A program made the position numbers and the translations under genes. DNA of 64,000 nt from Streptomyces eurocidicus (GTDB lineage Bacteria > Actinomycetota > Actinomycetes > Streptomycetales > Streptomycetaceae), in contig NZ_LGUI01000004.1 of the NCBI RefSeq assembly GCF_002891295.1, positions 248,001 to 312,000 on the forward strand, read 5' to 3'. Positions 53,929 to 63,282 of this stretch are shown in pieces. Position 1 is the stretch's first letter; each line of letters begins with the position of its first letter. Under the pieces are notes generated by a model that searched no databases, was not told where the DNA came from, and saw only the letters and a program-made list of their open reading frames with translations.

Positions 53929-54096
53929 TCAACCGGGCGGCAAGAGCCAGACGCAGGACGGCGGCGGGTCATCGGACTGCCGGACCGCCTCACCGATTCC
54001 GTGAATGACGCCGACCCGATTCGTGGCCGTGTCGCGAACACGCACGTTCATGGCCACCCAATCGGGCATCGCGCGGTCGCGAGTCCATGCGCTCAT
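53929..54096 (-). CDS. Small hypothetical protein with premature in-frame stop
   Basis: 55 residues from ATG 54096 (MSAWTRDRAMPDWVAMNVRV; RVGVIHGIGEAV; CVWLLPPG). The pattern matches a common small Streptomyces protein that continues past VWL-x-P-x-G. Here GGT-TGA-GGC interrupts at 53929-53931, and the same frame stays open afterwards for 20 codons (GFEWCAQIRDLQRCGEEVSG) up to the next gene. A GGA-to-TGA change is the simplest explanation, so this may be a truncated allele. Confidence 0.45.
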   Translation of the reverse strand: MSAWTRDRAMPDWVAMNVRVRDTATNRVGVIHGIGEAVRQSDDPPPSCVWLLPPG

Positions 54097-54476
54097 GACT
54101 TCGTCACCCGCTGTGAAGCCAGGCGTCCCTGGTAGGCGTTCATCCTCGAACACCTGTAACTCATCATTTTTGCTCCCAGCTCCTTCGATCCGCTGCCCGC
54201 AGTGCTCCTGGACTCGCAGCCGGGCACAAGGCTTGAAAGATCTTGCGAGGTTCTCGATCAGCCTTCGCGGCGCGGCAGGTTGGACAGTTATGCAGGGGTC
54301 GTGCACAAGAGCTCCGGACTGCGAGCACGCGTATGCGCGTCGTCGCTGTGCGCGACTATGCTCGATGCGTGCTCGCCTGGGGCGCTCGCTGCCCTTCGAA
54401 CCTACGGCCCCCGGTGAGGGCGTAAAACTGATGCTCGGTACGGGTTGTTCGGGTTCGCACGGCCGGAGAAGAGGCG
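54097..54476. other. Intergenic region upstream of XRE regulator
   Basis: About 380 bases between divergent genes. A TATGCT -10-like box lies near 54356, and GAAGAGG precedes the ATG at 54477. No gene supported. Confidence 0.35.
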
Positions 54477-56036
54477 ATGAGTCCCACGCGTTCCAACCTC
54501 GGCAACGGAACGCTGACCACCGGTCGGCGTTCCAGAAATCGTGCTGCCGAAGGCTTAGTGACAGGGCATCTCTTCAAGGTCATCAGGGAGCGACTCCCCT
54601 GCACACAGAGCCAACTTGGTGAGTGTCTCGGCGTGGATACGACCACGGTGCAAGGATGGGAGTCCGGCCGCCGTCCCGTCGCGGCAATGCCTGCCGCACA
54701 GTTCTTGATGCTGCGGCGACGGTTTCTCGGCCTGGGCGCTGACCCCGGCCTGCTCGTTCTGCTCGACGCGGCCATGGACGCCGACTCAGTCATTGCGCGG
54801 GCGCTTTGTTACGACCACGCGCATGAGGAACTGGAGAGCCACCCCCTGGCAGGGTGGGTCTTCACTCGCGCGTCGACGCACATGATCGCTTGGGCCCTCA
54901 CCGGTATCCCGCCCGCAGCCCTGCCGCCTGCCCCCTCCGGCACGCCACGCCGACGCGGGCCGTCCCCAGAAACGCCCATGCTTACCGAGGCCGAACGCCG
55001 ACGGTTCTATTCCCATATGCGGCGGTACACGGAAATTGCTGACCATGCTGGCGAAGTCGGTGCGCTGCTGAGACGGCAAGCGCTGTACCTGTGCAGTTAC
55101 GACACAGCTCCCGATACGCATGCATGGCTCGCGGACATACGCGCCCGTAAGACTGTGCAGCTAGTCCACTCCGCGTGGTCGCCAGCGTGGGCCGACACAC
55201 GTTCGCTGGCCACGTCCTTGACCAAGTACGGGGACCTTGACGTTCTTCACGGCTTCATTGAGCGGGGCATGGGGGACGACGCCGGGGAAGTCGCGAACCT
55301 GAACTACTGGGCTCACTGGCTCGGCTTGGACCGGACGCCTCGGTCCGATGACTCGTTCATGTCTGATCGGTCCACGCATCATTGGGACGCCAGGGCCCTG
55401 TTGCGTGGCTTCGCCGATCGGCTGGACCCTGGACTGGGGTGTGTGGACCTGAACATCCATTCAGTGTGGTCCTTGATCGCTTCACGCCCCGGAGTGCTTG
55501 CCGGCGAGGCTGAGCTTGCCCAAGAGCTGCGAGACCGCGTTTCGCGTCTACTGGACAGTGGCTCGGTATCGCGGCAGTCCAGGCGTGAGCTGGACGCCGT
55601 GCACTACGGTCTAAGGGATCGCAGAGAATCAACATGCTTACTTGATCTTGGCTTGGGTGGGGCTGGAAGCGAGGAACGTCGTGATGTCGGTGGGTGTGCG
55701 GAATCGGGCGGTGGAGGCGTTGATGTGATGGCCGTGCGTTTCCAGGAGGGGGCGGACTTCCTGGTTTGCGCGGCTGATGGTCATGGCGGTGACACCGAAA
55801 AGCTGACCGAGGAGGTCCATGGTGGCGAGCTTGCGCTGGTGGAGCACGGTGGCCAGGACCCGGTCGGCTGGAGCGAGCTTGGCTTTGGCTCCTGTGCCGG
55901 GGGCCACCAGGCGCTCATGACCTCGGCGGATGCGGAGTGTCCGCTCGCGTTGCAGTTCCAGCTGGGGCGTCAGAGTGTCGATCAGCTCACTGAGCTGCTC
56001 GCGGGGCATTCCGGTCAGTTCCGGGGCCTGCAGTGA
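54477..56036 (+). CDS. XRE-family regulator, 3' end replaced by insertion sequence
   Basis: Residues 1-379 are a native Streptomyces XRE-type regulator: HTH around residues 30-75 (LFKVIRERLPCTQSQLGECLG; TTTVQGWESGRRP) and a long helical domain. Codon 27 is TTA (54555-54557), a bldA target. At 55615 an IS element begins and the frame runs about 140 codons into it, to 56036. Joining the DNA on both sides of the IS and removing one TAA duplication gives ...HYGLRLSSP-stop, so the original protein ended only about five residues after the insertion. The regulator may still function with a foreign tail. AAGAGG ribosome-binding site. Confidence 0.8.
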   Translation: MSPTRSNLGNGTLTTGRRSRNRAAEGLVTGHLFKVIRERLPCTQSQLGECLGVDTTTVQGWESGRRPVAAMPAAQFLMLRRRFLGLGADPGLLVLLDAAMDADSVIARALCYDHAHEELESHPLAGWVFTRASTHMIAWALTGIPPAALPPAPSGTPRRRGPSPETPMLTEAERRRFYSHMRRYTEIADHAGEVGALLRRQALYLCSYDTAPDTHAWLADIRARKTVQLVHSAWSPAWADTRSLATSLTKYGDLDVLHGFIERGMGDDAGEVANLNYWAHWLGLDRTPRSDDSFMSDRSTHHWDARALLRGFADRLDPGLGCVDLNIHSVWSLIASRPGVLAGEAELAQELRDRVSRLLDSGSVSRQSRRELDAVHYGLRDRRESTCLLDLGLGGAGSEERRDVGGCAESGGGGVDVMAVRFQEGADFLVCAADGHGGDTEKLTEEVHGGELALVEHGGQDPVGWSELGFGSCAGGHQALMTSADAECPLALQFQLGRQSVDQLTELLAGHSGQFRGLQ

Positions 56037-57369
56037 ATGCGGCGTCAGGCGATGTGGTGTGCTCGCCGGCGCCTGGTCCGCTGTGCTGTTGACCGGTGTC
56101 TCGTTCACGTGAGGTTGGGGGTGAAGGGTGTAGTTCCAGTCGCCGTGGAAGCGGTGCCGGGTGATCGGCAGGGCGGCGATGGCCTCGTCGCTGACCTGGA
56201 TGCCGGTGGGGTAGGGGTTGGTATCGAGTTCGGCGTGGACTGTCAGGCCGGTGCGGGTCGTGGTCGCGGCGATGCTCTGGACAATGACTTCGTGGCTGGT
56301 CAGGGGTCTGCCACGCCAGTTCATGGTGATGTGGGAGAAGAGCCGGTGCTCAATCTTGTTCCACTTCGATGTCCCGGGTGGCAGGTGGCACACGGTGATC
56401 TCAAGGTTGGTTTCGGCGGCGAGGGCGGCCAGCTGAGTCTTCCAGCCGCGGGTGCGGTAACCGTTGGAACCCCCGGCATCGGCGGTGATCAGCAATCGCC
56501 GGGCCCGTGGGTAGTCGTGCCGGCCGCGGGCCTGCCACCAGCGGCGGATGGAGGCGACGGCGAAGGCAGCGGTGTCGTGGTCAGTACCGACGTTGACCCA
56601 GCCGGTGTTCGCGACCGTGTCATAGATGCCGTAGGGGATTGCCTTGTCAGCCTGACCGGGGAAGTCATGGGTTTTGACCTTTACCGGTTCGCCCATGGGC
56701 TGCCACTCCCGCGGTGTTCTTGTAGTCGCCGACCAACTCCTTCTTCTTGGTGTCCACACTGATCACCGGGTCTCCTGCGTCCCGGTGATCGCGGGCTCGC
56801 TCGTTGAGGTAACGGAACTGGGCATCGCGGTCCGGATGTTGCTGGCCTTCGATTGTCTTGGCGTTGGCCTGCAGACTGAAGCCTTCCTCACGCAGCAGGT
56901 CGCCGACGGTGTCGGCCGAGACACGGTGCCCCTGGCGGGTGAGTTCGGCGGCGAGTGTTCTGGTCGACTTCACCGTCCAACGTAGAGGCGACATCGGATC
57001 GCCCCGCATATCGGGCTCGACCAGGGCAAGCAGTGCGGGCCGCAAGCCCGCGTCCAGCTCGGCGGCCTTCTTCCTGCCTCCGCCTGGCCGGCGGACTCGG
57101 CCCAGCGGGGCTTCCCCGGCCTCGAGCTCGACAACGCCTTTGCGGACAGTGGCTTCGCTGGCCTGAGCGGCCCGGGCAACAGCCCGGATCCCACCATGTC
57201 CCAGGATGCGGGCCTCGGCCCCCATCACCAACCGACGCTGCCGTTCATCCAGGTGCGGGAACAACACCGCGAACCTCACCGCGAGTTGCTCGTGCACCGA
57301 CTTCGATATGCCCATACCACATCAACGAGCGTCAGAGAGGAAAGCAACACGTTGATTCTCTGCGATCCC
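55615..57369. mobile_element. ISAzo13-like insertion sequence, 1,755 bp, with TAA target duplication
   Basis: Terminal inverted repeats of 22 bp, starting GGGATCGCAGAGAATCAAC on the left and its complement on the right (57348-57369), with one mismatch. A 3-bp direct repeat TAA flanks both ends (55612-55614 and 57370-57372). It contains a single transposase region on the minus strand, split by a frameshift. Inserted in the last codons of the XRE gene. Confidence 0.85.
55638..57315 (-). pseudogene. ISAzo13 family transposase, frameshifted
   Basis: The N-terminal part (57315 down to about 56710; HTH-like EARILGHGGIRAVARAA; ISVDTKKKELVGDYKN) and C-terminal part (about 56715 down to 55638; LITADAGGSNGYR, LEITVCHLPPGTSKWNKIEHRLF) are in different frames. 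The switch lies at ...GACTACAAGAACACC-GCGGGAG, where the continuing sequence REWQPMGEP is one frame off. The DDE acids appear intact (D of SVDTKK, D of ITADAGG, E of NKIEHR). The frameshift probably inactivates it; no classical slippery run is present. Confidence 0.8.
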
Positions 57370-57411
57370 TAAGGCTGAGCAGCCCGTGATCCATTCGAAA
57401 GGACAGGCCGG

Positions 57412-57987
57412 ATGACTGACGATCAGCATGCCAAGGGGTCCGTGAGCTACCTGATGGAAATGGGCGCTCTGAAGCGCATGAAACGATCCGGCTGGTGGAT
57501 CGCGGGCGTGAAGGACCCCGAAACGATCGCCGAGCACTCGTTTCGCACCGCCGTCATCGGCTCTGTGCTCGCGATGATGGAGGGCGCCGACCCTGCGCGG
57601 GTCGCTCTACTCTGCACATTCCATGACACCCAGGAGACCCGGGTCGGGGATATCCCCTGGATCGGTCGGCGCTATCTGACTGCGGCGAAGAACGAAGCTG
57701 TTACCGCCGACCAGGTCTCACAGGCCCACCCTGCGGTCGCGGCGGGCGTTCAAGCCATCGTCGACGAGTACGAGACGGGCGACTCGCTCGAGGTCATGGT
57801 GGCGCGGGATGCCGACAAGCTGGAATGCATGATTCAGGGACTGGAGTACCTGGAGCAGGGCTACAGCAATGCCCGGGAATGGGTGGACACCACTCGGGCC
57901 AAGCTCAAGACGCAATCCGCCATCACCCTTGCGGACGCCGCACAGAGCATGTCCTCACTGGAGTGGCAGCGCGTCTATCTGCCGTAG
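57412..57987 (+). CDS. HD-domain phosphohydrolase (YfbR/HDDC2-like nucleotidase)
   Basis: A 191-residue HD-domain protein. Metal ligands are in order: IAEHSFRTA (His) near residue 41, TFHDTQETRVGD (HD) near 69, and ARDADKLEC (Asp) near 139. Family members dephosphorylate deoxyribonucleoside 5'-monophosphates. It lies directly after the IS; before insertion its start would have been about 25 bases from the XRE stop, so the two were probably co-transcribed. Confidence 0.85.
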   Translation: MTDDQHAKGSVSYLMEMGALKRMKRSGWWIAGVKDPETIAEHSFRTAVIGSVLAMMEGADPARVALLCTFHDTQETRVGDIPWIGRRYLTAAKNEAVTADQVSQAHPAVAAGVQAIVDEYETGDSLEVMVARDADKLECMIQGLEYLEQGYSNAREWVDTTRAKLKTQSAITLADAAQSMSSLEWQRVYLP

Positions 57988-58040
57988 GCGCCCATAGCGG
58001 GGCTGGCTGCAAGGATAGGCCCCGCACCGCCAACGGCGAA

Positions 58041-59343
58041 TTCGAGGGGTCGTAGCAACACAGTGATCAACTGGCTGTGGCCAGGAGCTTAGCGAGACGC
58101 TCGGCTGGGGTTTCCCAGCCGAGCGTTTTGCGTGGGCGGCTGTTGAGCTCGGCCGCGACGGTGTCCAGTTCCTGACGGCTGTAGCGGGCGAGGTCGGTGC
58201 CCTTGGGGAAGTACTGCCGGAGCAGGCCGTTGGTGTTCTCGTTCGAGCCTCGCTGCCAGGGACTGCCTGGGTCGCAGAAGTAGACAGGCATGTCGGTGGC
58301 TGAGCTGAACTCCTTGTGCAGGTGCATCTCGGAGCCCTGGTCCCAGGTGAGGGAGCGCTTGAGCTGAGTGGGCAGTGCGGAGACGGCCTGTATGAGCGCG
58401 TCGCGCATCTGGGCGGGCTGGCGGCCGTCGGGGAGGTGGACCAGGGCGACGAAGCGGGTGGAACGCTCGACGAGGGTGCCGATGGCGGACTTATGGGCCT
58501 TGCCGATGATCAGGTCGCCCTCCCAGTGGCCGGGGACCGCGCGGTCCGAGACCTCCGGCGGACGCTCGCTGATCATCACCATGTCCTTCGCCATGCGGGG
58601 CTGTCGCTTGGCCGACTGGCGGTGCGGCCGACGCATGGCACGTCCGGTCCGCAGGGCACGGGTCAGTTCGCGGCGGAGTTCACCGCGGCCCTGGACGTAG
58701 AGGGCTTGGCAGATCGTCTCGTGGGCCACGTGCATCTCCGGCCGGTCGGGAAAGCGGGCCCGCAGAGCGTGACATATCTGCTCTGGGCTCCAGCGACGTT
58801 CGAGGTGGCGCTGGACGAAGTCCCGCAGCTCGGGGTTCTGGCCGAGCTTCCCGGTTTCGGGCGGGGTCGGCGGGCGTCGGCCCGGGACTGTGCGGCGTGT
58901 GGACGATAGGCCCAGCGGGACGCGTTCCCGCGCAGGGGCATGCCGTTGCGGCGTATCTCCCGGCTGATCGTCGAGGGGCTGCGGCCCAGCTCGCCCGCGA
59001 TGGTCCGGATCGATGCCCTTTCGCGCAGCCGGTCGGCGATGTGGATGCGCTCGGACTCCCGCAGATAGCGGCCAGGGCCTGCCGAAGACGGCTCCCGGTG
59101 GACCGGGGGACGCGCCTTCGACAAGCCCTTGTGGGCGCGGCGGCCGTTGCGCCACACCTTGCCGGTCCGCGGGTTGATCCCCACGATCCGGCATGCCTCT
59201 TTGTTGCTGTAACCCTGCTGCACGAGCTGGAAGTATGCCGCCCGCTCAGCGGTCAGTCTCTTCCGTCCCTGCGGCTTCCGGTCCTCCCGGATCTGGTGGT
59301 CCATCGCATCCCCTGAGCTGGGGTGTTGCGACGACCACTAGAA
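58041..59343. mobile_element. IS30-family insertion sequence
   Basis: Ends are imperfect 21-bp inverted repeats containing GGTCGTNGCAACAC (58041-58061 and 59323-59343, about three mismatches). It encloses one transposase region on the minus strand. No clear target duplication could be read. Confidence 0.75.
58067..59304 (-). pseudogene. IS30 family transposase with one-base deletion
   Basis: The N-terminal HTH part (GRKRLTAERAAYFQLVQQGY; IRTIAGELGRSPSTISREI) and the DDE core (VPGHWEGDLIIGKAHKSAIG, LTWDQGSEMHLHKEF, SNENTNGLLRQYFPKG) are in different frames. At about 58855, CCG-AAA-CCGGG should read CCG-AAA-ACC-GGG to continue as P-K-T-G-K, so one A has been lost. All three catalytic blocks are otherwise intact. 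It could be repaired only by frameshifting, so it is probably dead. Confidence 0.82.
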
Positions 59344-59498
59344 CGGAAGAACGCCGGGGCGGGGTCACGGAGTGTGCCCTTCGAGGACGCGTACGTGGGG
59401 ACGTGCACGGCGGTATTCCGGCGGGCCGTCGCCCGCATAGACAGCGCAACAGCCCGCGACTGCGCGATGCGCATCCACGAGACAGCAGGGAGCGCCAT

Positions 59499-60053
59499 AT
59501 GACGGAGCACGAGACAATCGTGGTCGAGCGGTTGGACGGCTCGGCCGCGGCGGCGGCCGAGGAGGCGTTCCGCCTGGTCTACGCCGAGGCGTTCGCCGGA
59601 CCGCCCTACTACGAGACCGGGGACGACGTCGCCGCCACGTTCCGCCGCTTCCGCTCCCAGACCCGCAAGAACACCTTCCGCGCCGCCCTCGCCCGCACCG
59701 AGGCCGGCGAGCCGGTCGGCATCGCCTACGGCTACCCCCTCGGCCCGAACACGGGATGGTGGGACCAACTCGCCCAGCCGGTTCCGGAGGCGGTGCGCCA
59801 CGAGGACGGGCGCCGGACGTTCGGACTCATGGAACTCGCCGTGCGCCCCGCATGGCGCCGGCGCGGCATCGCCCGCCGACTGCATGACGCCGTGCTCGGC
59901 GACACCGAGGCCGGGCGTGTACTTCTCAACGTCCGCCCGGACAGCAAGGCGGCATCGGCCGCCTACCGGGCTTGGGGGTACCACAAGGTAGGCGACGCGC
60001 GCCCGTGGGATGGCGCCGCGCTTCACGACGTGATGGTGCTCGACTTGCGCTGA
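59499..60053 (+). CDS. GNAT family N-acetyltransferase
   Basis: A 184-residue GNAT. Acetyl-CoA loop LAVRPAWRRRGIARRLHDAVL near residue 110 and the C-terminal NVRPDSKAASAAYRAWGYHKVG are textbook. Substrate unknown. It lies just outside the IS30 element and marks the return to normal high-GC sequence. Confidence 0.88.
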   Translation: MTEHETIVVERLDGSAAAAAEEAFRLVYAEAFAGPPYYETGDDVAATFRRFRSQTRKNTFRAALARTEAGEPVGIAYGYPLGPNTGWWDQLAQPVPEAVRHEDGRRTFGLMELAVRPAWRRRGIARRLHDAVLGDTEAGRVLLNVRPDSKAASAAYRAWGYHKVGDARPWDGAALHDVMVLDLR

Positions 60054-60127
60054 GCGGACGGGGCGCAGTGCGCTGCCGAGCCGGCGGGGAGCTGATTCCC
60101 CCCGGATTCTCCCCGAGGCGTCAAACG

Positions 60128-60173
60128 ATCACTGAGGCCCCGGGCGACAACGGTCGCTCGGGGCCTCAGTGAT
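60128..60173. terminator. Convergent terminator
   Basis: A 15-bp stem (ATCACTGAGGCCCCG / CGGGGCCTCAGTGAT) extended internally by GCGAC/GTCGC, between the GNAT and the metalloprotease. Confidence 0.8.
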
Positions 60174-60181
60174 TCTGGCCG

Positions 60182-61141
60182 TCAGATCAGGCTCCCCGCC
60201 TCAGGCGCTTCCGTGAAGGAGGACCGCGGGCCGTCGAGGGTGGCGTCCATCCGGGCGGCCTGGCCCTGGGTGAACATGAACATCGCGGCGTCCTCGGTGT
60301 AGTCCATGTAGTTCATGAACATGTCGCCGTCGGGGGCGTTGCCGCAGCTGACGACCGGGAAGACGGGACTGCCGAAGTTGGGCCCGCCCTGGTTGGGGGT
60401 GTCGGCCACGTGGTCGGTGCCGCTGCAGCCTGTGCCGTCGTCACCCCAGATGTGGAAGAGGTTGAGCCAGTGCCCGACCTCATGGGTGGCGGTGCGCCCG
60501 AGGCCGTAGGGGGCCGCGGCGGTGCCGGTGGTGCCGAAGGCCGAGTGCAGGATGACCACGCCGTCCGTGGCGGGCGGGCCGCCGGGGAACTGGGCGTACC
60601 CCAGGAGGCCGCGGCGCAGCACGCACGCCCACATGTTCAGGTAGCGGTCGGCGGGCCAGGCGTCGTGGCCGCCCCGGGCGGTGAACTTCACGGCGTCGTC
60701 GGTGCCGAAGCCGGCCGTCGTGGTACGGGTCCGGGTGATGCCGGTGGTCGGCCGGCCGGCCGGGTCGCGGGTGGCGAGCGCGAACTCGATCCTGCTGTCG
60801 GCGGTGAGCGGCTGCCAGACGGCCGGGGTCCGGGCGACGTCCGGGTTGAGCTTGCGGTAGTCGCGGTTGAGGGCGTCGAGCTGGCTGAGGATCTGCGCGT
60901 CGGAGATGTTCTCCGCGCCGGTGCGATAAACGACGTGGACGACAACGGGGATCCGGGTCACCCCGGTGCGGGCCGTGGTCGCGTCGCCCCGCTCGTAGGC
61001 GAAGGCGCGGTTCTCCACCGCCACGCGGGCGGCGGCGTATCCGGGCTGTTCGTCGAGCAGCCGGCGGTGCACTTCCATGGTTCCGCACAGCAGATTCTCG
61101 GGCGACCGGCCCGCACGCGTGGTCTCCTGGTTCTCGGTCAC
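60182..61141 (-). CDS. Zinc metalloprotease, M43 (pappalysin/cytophagalysin) type
   Basis: A 319-residue protein with the extended zinc motif THEVGHWLNLFHIWGDD near residue 217 and a Met-turn FMNYMDY near 275, the metzincin arrangement of M43 peptidases. Two Cys in CSGTDHV and VSCGNAP may form the usual disulfide. GTG 61141 is the start. No signal peptide is visible at the N-terminus (TENQETTRAGRSPENLLCG), although relatives are usually secreted, so export or the start site is unclear. Confidence 0.88.
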   Translation of the reverse strand: MTENQETTRAGRSPENLLCGTMEVHRRLLDEQPGYAAARVAVENRAFAYERGDATTARTGVTRIPVVVHVVYRTGAENISDAQILSQLDALNRDYRKLNPDVARTPAVWQPLTADSRIEFALATRDPAGRPTTGITRTRTTTAGFGTDDAVKFTARGGHDAWPADRYLNMWACVLRRGLLGYAQFPGGPPATDGVVILHSAFGTTGTAAAPYGLGRTATHEVGHWLNLFHIWGDDGTGCSGTDHVADTPNQGGPNFGSPVFPVVSCGNAPDGDMFMNYMDYTEDAAMFMFTQGQAARMDATLDGPRSSFTEAPEAGSLI

Positions 61142-61318
61142 ACCGGACCTCCTCGCATGGCCGCATGACGCGGCTGTGGTGGGGGAAGTCGGGCCCGATA
61201 CCGATTACCGTAGCCTCCATTCATCCGGAGAAGTGATGGGCATCACACAATCCAGGGGCAAGTGCCAGAGGCCATTCCGCTTCTTGGTGTTCCCGGCGAC
61301 GGCGGAGGCGGATGAGGC

Positions 61319-61651
61319 ATGAACGACCACACCGGGACCGAGCCGCCCGCGGGTCTCCTCCGGCACTGGGTGCACTCCTTCGAGGAGGACTCCCCCGGGG
61401 CCACGGTCTACCGGCCGGAGGATTTTCCCTTTCCGCCGGCGCGGGGAAGGAGGGGGATGGAGTTTCTGACGGGGGGTGTGTTTGTGGACCATCCGCTGGG
61501 GAGGGGGGATGCGGAGGAGTCCGTGCGGGGGTGCTGGCGGGTGTCGGGGGCCGGGCGGCTCCGGGTGTGGTTCCCGGGGACCGGGCGGGGTGGTCGGGAG
61601 CTGGAGGTTCTGTCTTGTGACGGGGAGGGGTTGCGGGTGGCTGCGCGGTGA
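61319..61651 (+). CDS. Small hypothetical protein
   Basis: 110 residues from ATG 61319, acidic N-terminal half (LLRHWVHSFEEDSPGATVYRP) and a glycine-rich end. It resembles a conserved uncharacterised actinomycete protein type, but I cannot name it. No motif. The run of G-rich codons near the end is poor coding sequence, so the C-terminus is less certain. Confidence 0.5.
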   Translation: MNDHTGTEPPAGLLRHWVHSFEEDSPGATVYRPEDFPFPPARGRRGMEFLTGGVFVDHPLGRGDAEESVRGCWRVSGAGRLRVWFPGTGRGGRELEVLSCDGEGLRVAAR

Positions 61652-61747
61652 GGCGGGGGCTGCCGCGGGGAGCTTTTTCCCCTACCCTCCCCTTCCCGGA
61701 ACCGGGAGCTTCGCCCCCGGGCCCCCCTTTCCGCGCTGACGCGCGGT

Positions 61748-61797
61748 GTCCTCAAGCGCCGGACGGGCTGATTTCAGCCCGTCCGGCGCTTGAGGAC
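61748..61797. repeat. Dispersed CGCCGGACGGGC palindrome, copy 2 (perfect hairpin)
   Basis: A perfect 24-bp inverted repeat with a 2-base centre; the left arm runs from 61748 (GTCCTCAAGCGCCGG...). The preceding bases from 61728 match the element at 46207-46248 with about three mismatches. It lies between convergent genes and can terminate both. Confidence 0.8.
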
Positions 61798-61848
61798 CGA
61801 GGTCCGGGGCGGAGCCCCGCGCAGCGGCACCCACCCCGCACCCTCATC

Positions 61849-63282
61849 TCACCCCTGCTGATGCAACCCCCGCCCCGCCAGCGACAGGAACACCTCCCCC
61901 ACCGCCTCCGACAGCGTCGGATGCGCGTGGACGTGCTGCGCCACATCCGTCGCCTCCGCGTCCCAGCCCACGATCAACTGGCTCTCCGCGATCATCTCCG
62001 AGACGTTCGGGCCCACCAGGTGCACGCCCAGCACCCGGCCGCCGCCCCGCTCCGCGACGACCTTCACCAGGCCGCCCTGGCCGTGCACCATGCCCTTCGC
62101 CACGGCCGTCAGCGGCATCGAGTTCACTTCGGCCTCGTGCCCCCGCTCGCGGGCCTCGGCCTCGGACAGGCCGACGGACGCCGTCTGCGGGCTGGAGTAG
62201 GTGACGCGCGGCACGGCCGCGTAGTCCACCGGCCGGGGCGAGCCGCCCGCCAGTGTCTCGGCGACCAGCAGCCCCTCGGCGAAGGAGGCGTGCGCCAGCC
62301 CCAGGGACGGCGGCGGCAGCAGGTCGCCCACCACATGGATGCCCGGTACGGACGTCTCCAGGCGCGACCAGTCGGCCGGGGCGACGAAGCCCCGGGCGTC
62401 CGTGGCCAGCCCGGCCGCCGCCAGGCCCAGCCCGTCCGTGACCGGCACCCGGCCCACGGCCACCAGCAGCCGCTCGGCCGCCACCGTACGGAGCTCCCCG
62501 CGGGCGTCGCGGACCGTCGCCCGCACCCCGCCCTCGTGCACCTCGGCGCCCTCCAGCCGGGCCCCCACGCGCACGTCGACGCCGCGCTTCTTCAGCCCCC
62601 GCGTCAGATGGCGGCTGACGTCCGCGTCCTCCAGCGGCAGCAGCCGGTCGGCCGCCTCCACCAGCGTCACCTCGGCGCCCATGGACCGGTGCAGCGAGGC
62701 GTACTCCACGCCGATGGCGCCACCGCCCAGCACCAGCACCGAGCCGGGCAGCCCCGGCGCGAACAGGGCGTCGTCACTGGTCACGACCCGGTGGCCGTCG
62801 GGCTCCAGGCCGGGCAGCGTACGCGGCCGCGAGCCCGTGGCCAGTACGACGCCGCGCCGGGCGGTCCACACGGCGCCCGCCTCGGCGCCGGAGTCGATCC
62901 GCACCGTCCGCGGCCCCGTCAGCGACGCCGAACCCCGCACCACCCGCACCCCGGCGTGCGCGAGGTGCCCCTCCACGCCCCGGTGGTTGCGGGAGACGAT
63001 GTCGTCGCGGGTCGCGGTGAGCGCTGACCAGTCGACGGAGTCCAGCGTCGCCTTGACTCCCCAGCGCTCGCGCGCCTCCGCGATGCCGTCGACCAGCTCC
63101 GCCGCGTGCAGCATCGCCTTGCTCGGGATGCAGCCCCGGTGCAGACAGGTCCCGCCGACCAGATCGCGCTCCGCGAGGACGACGTCGAGTCCCAGGGCGG
63201 CGGCCCGCAGTGCGGTGCTGTAGCCCCCGGTCCCGCCGCCGATGACGAGGACATCTGTCGCGTACTCACGTGTTTCAGCCAT
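61849..63282 (-). CDS. lpdA: Dihydrolipoamide dehydrogenase
   Basis: A 477-residue flavoprotein disulfide reductase. FAD motif VLVIGGGTGGYST near residue 11, redox disulfide GGTCLHRGCIPSK near 43, NAD motif VLVLGGGAIGVEY near 183, and C-terminal HAHPTLSEAVGE supplying the catalytic His-Glu pair. It is the E3 component of 2-oxoacid dehydrogenase complexes and possibly the glycine cleavage system. No E1/E2 genes are adjacent, which is normal for Streptomyces. Confidence 0.93.
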   Translation of the reverse strand: MAETREYATDVLVIGGGTGGYSTALRAAALGLDVVLAERDLVGGTCLHRGCIPSKAMLHAAELVDGIAEARERWGVKATLDSVDWSALTATRDDIVSRNHRGVEGHLAHAGVRVVRGSASLTGPRTVRIDSGAEAGAVWTARRGVVLATGSRPRTLPGLEPDGHRVVTSDDALFAPGLPGSVLVLGGGAIGVEYASLHRSMGAEVTLVEAADRLLPLEDADVSRHLTRGLKKRGVDVRVGARLEGAEVHEGGVRATVRDARGELRTVAAERLLVAVGRVPVTDGLGLAAAGLATDARGFVAPADWSRLETSVPGIHVVGDLLPPPSLGLAHASFAEGLLVAETLAGGSPRPVDYAAVPRVTYSSPQTASVGLSEAEARERGHEAEVNSMPLTAVAKGMVHGQGGLVKVVAERGGGRVLGVHLVGPNVSEMIAESQLIVGWDAEATDVAQHVHAHPTLSEAVGEVFLSLAGRGLHQQG

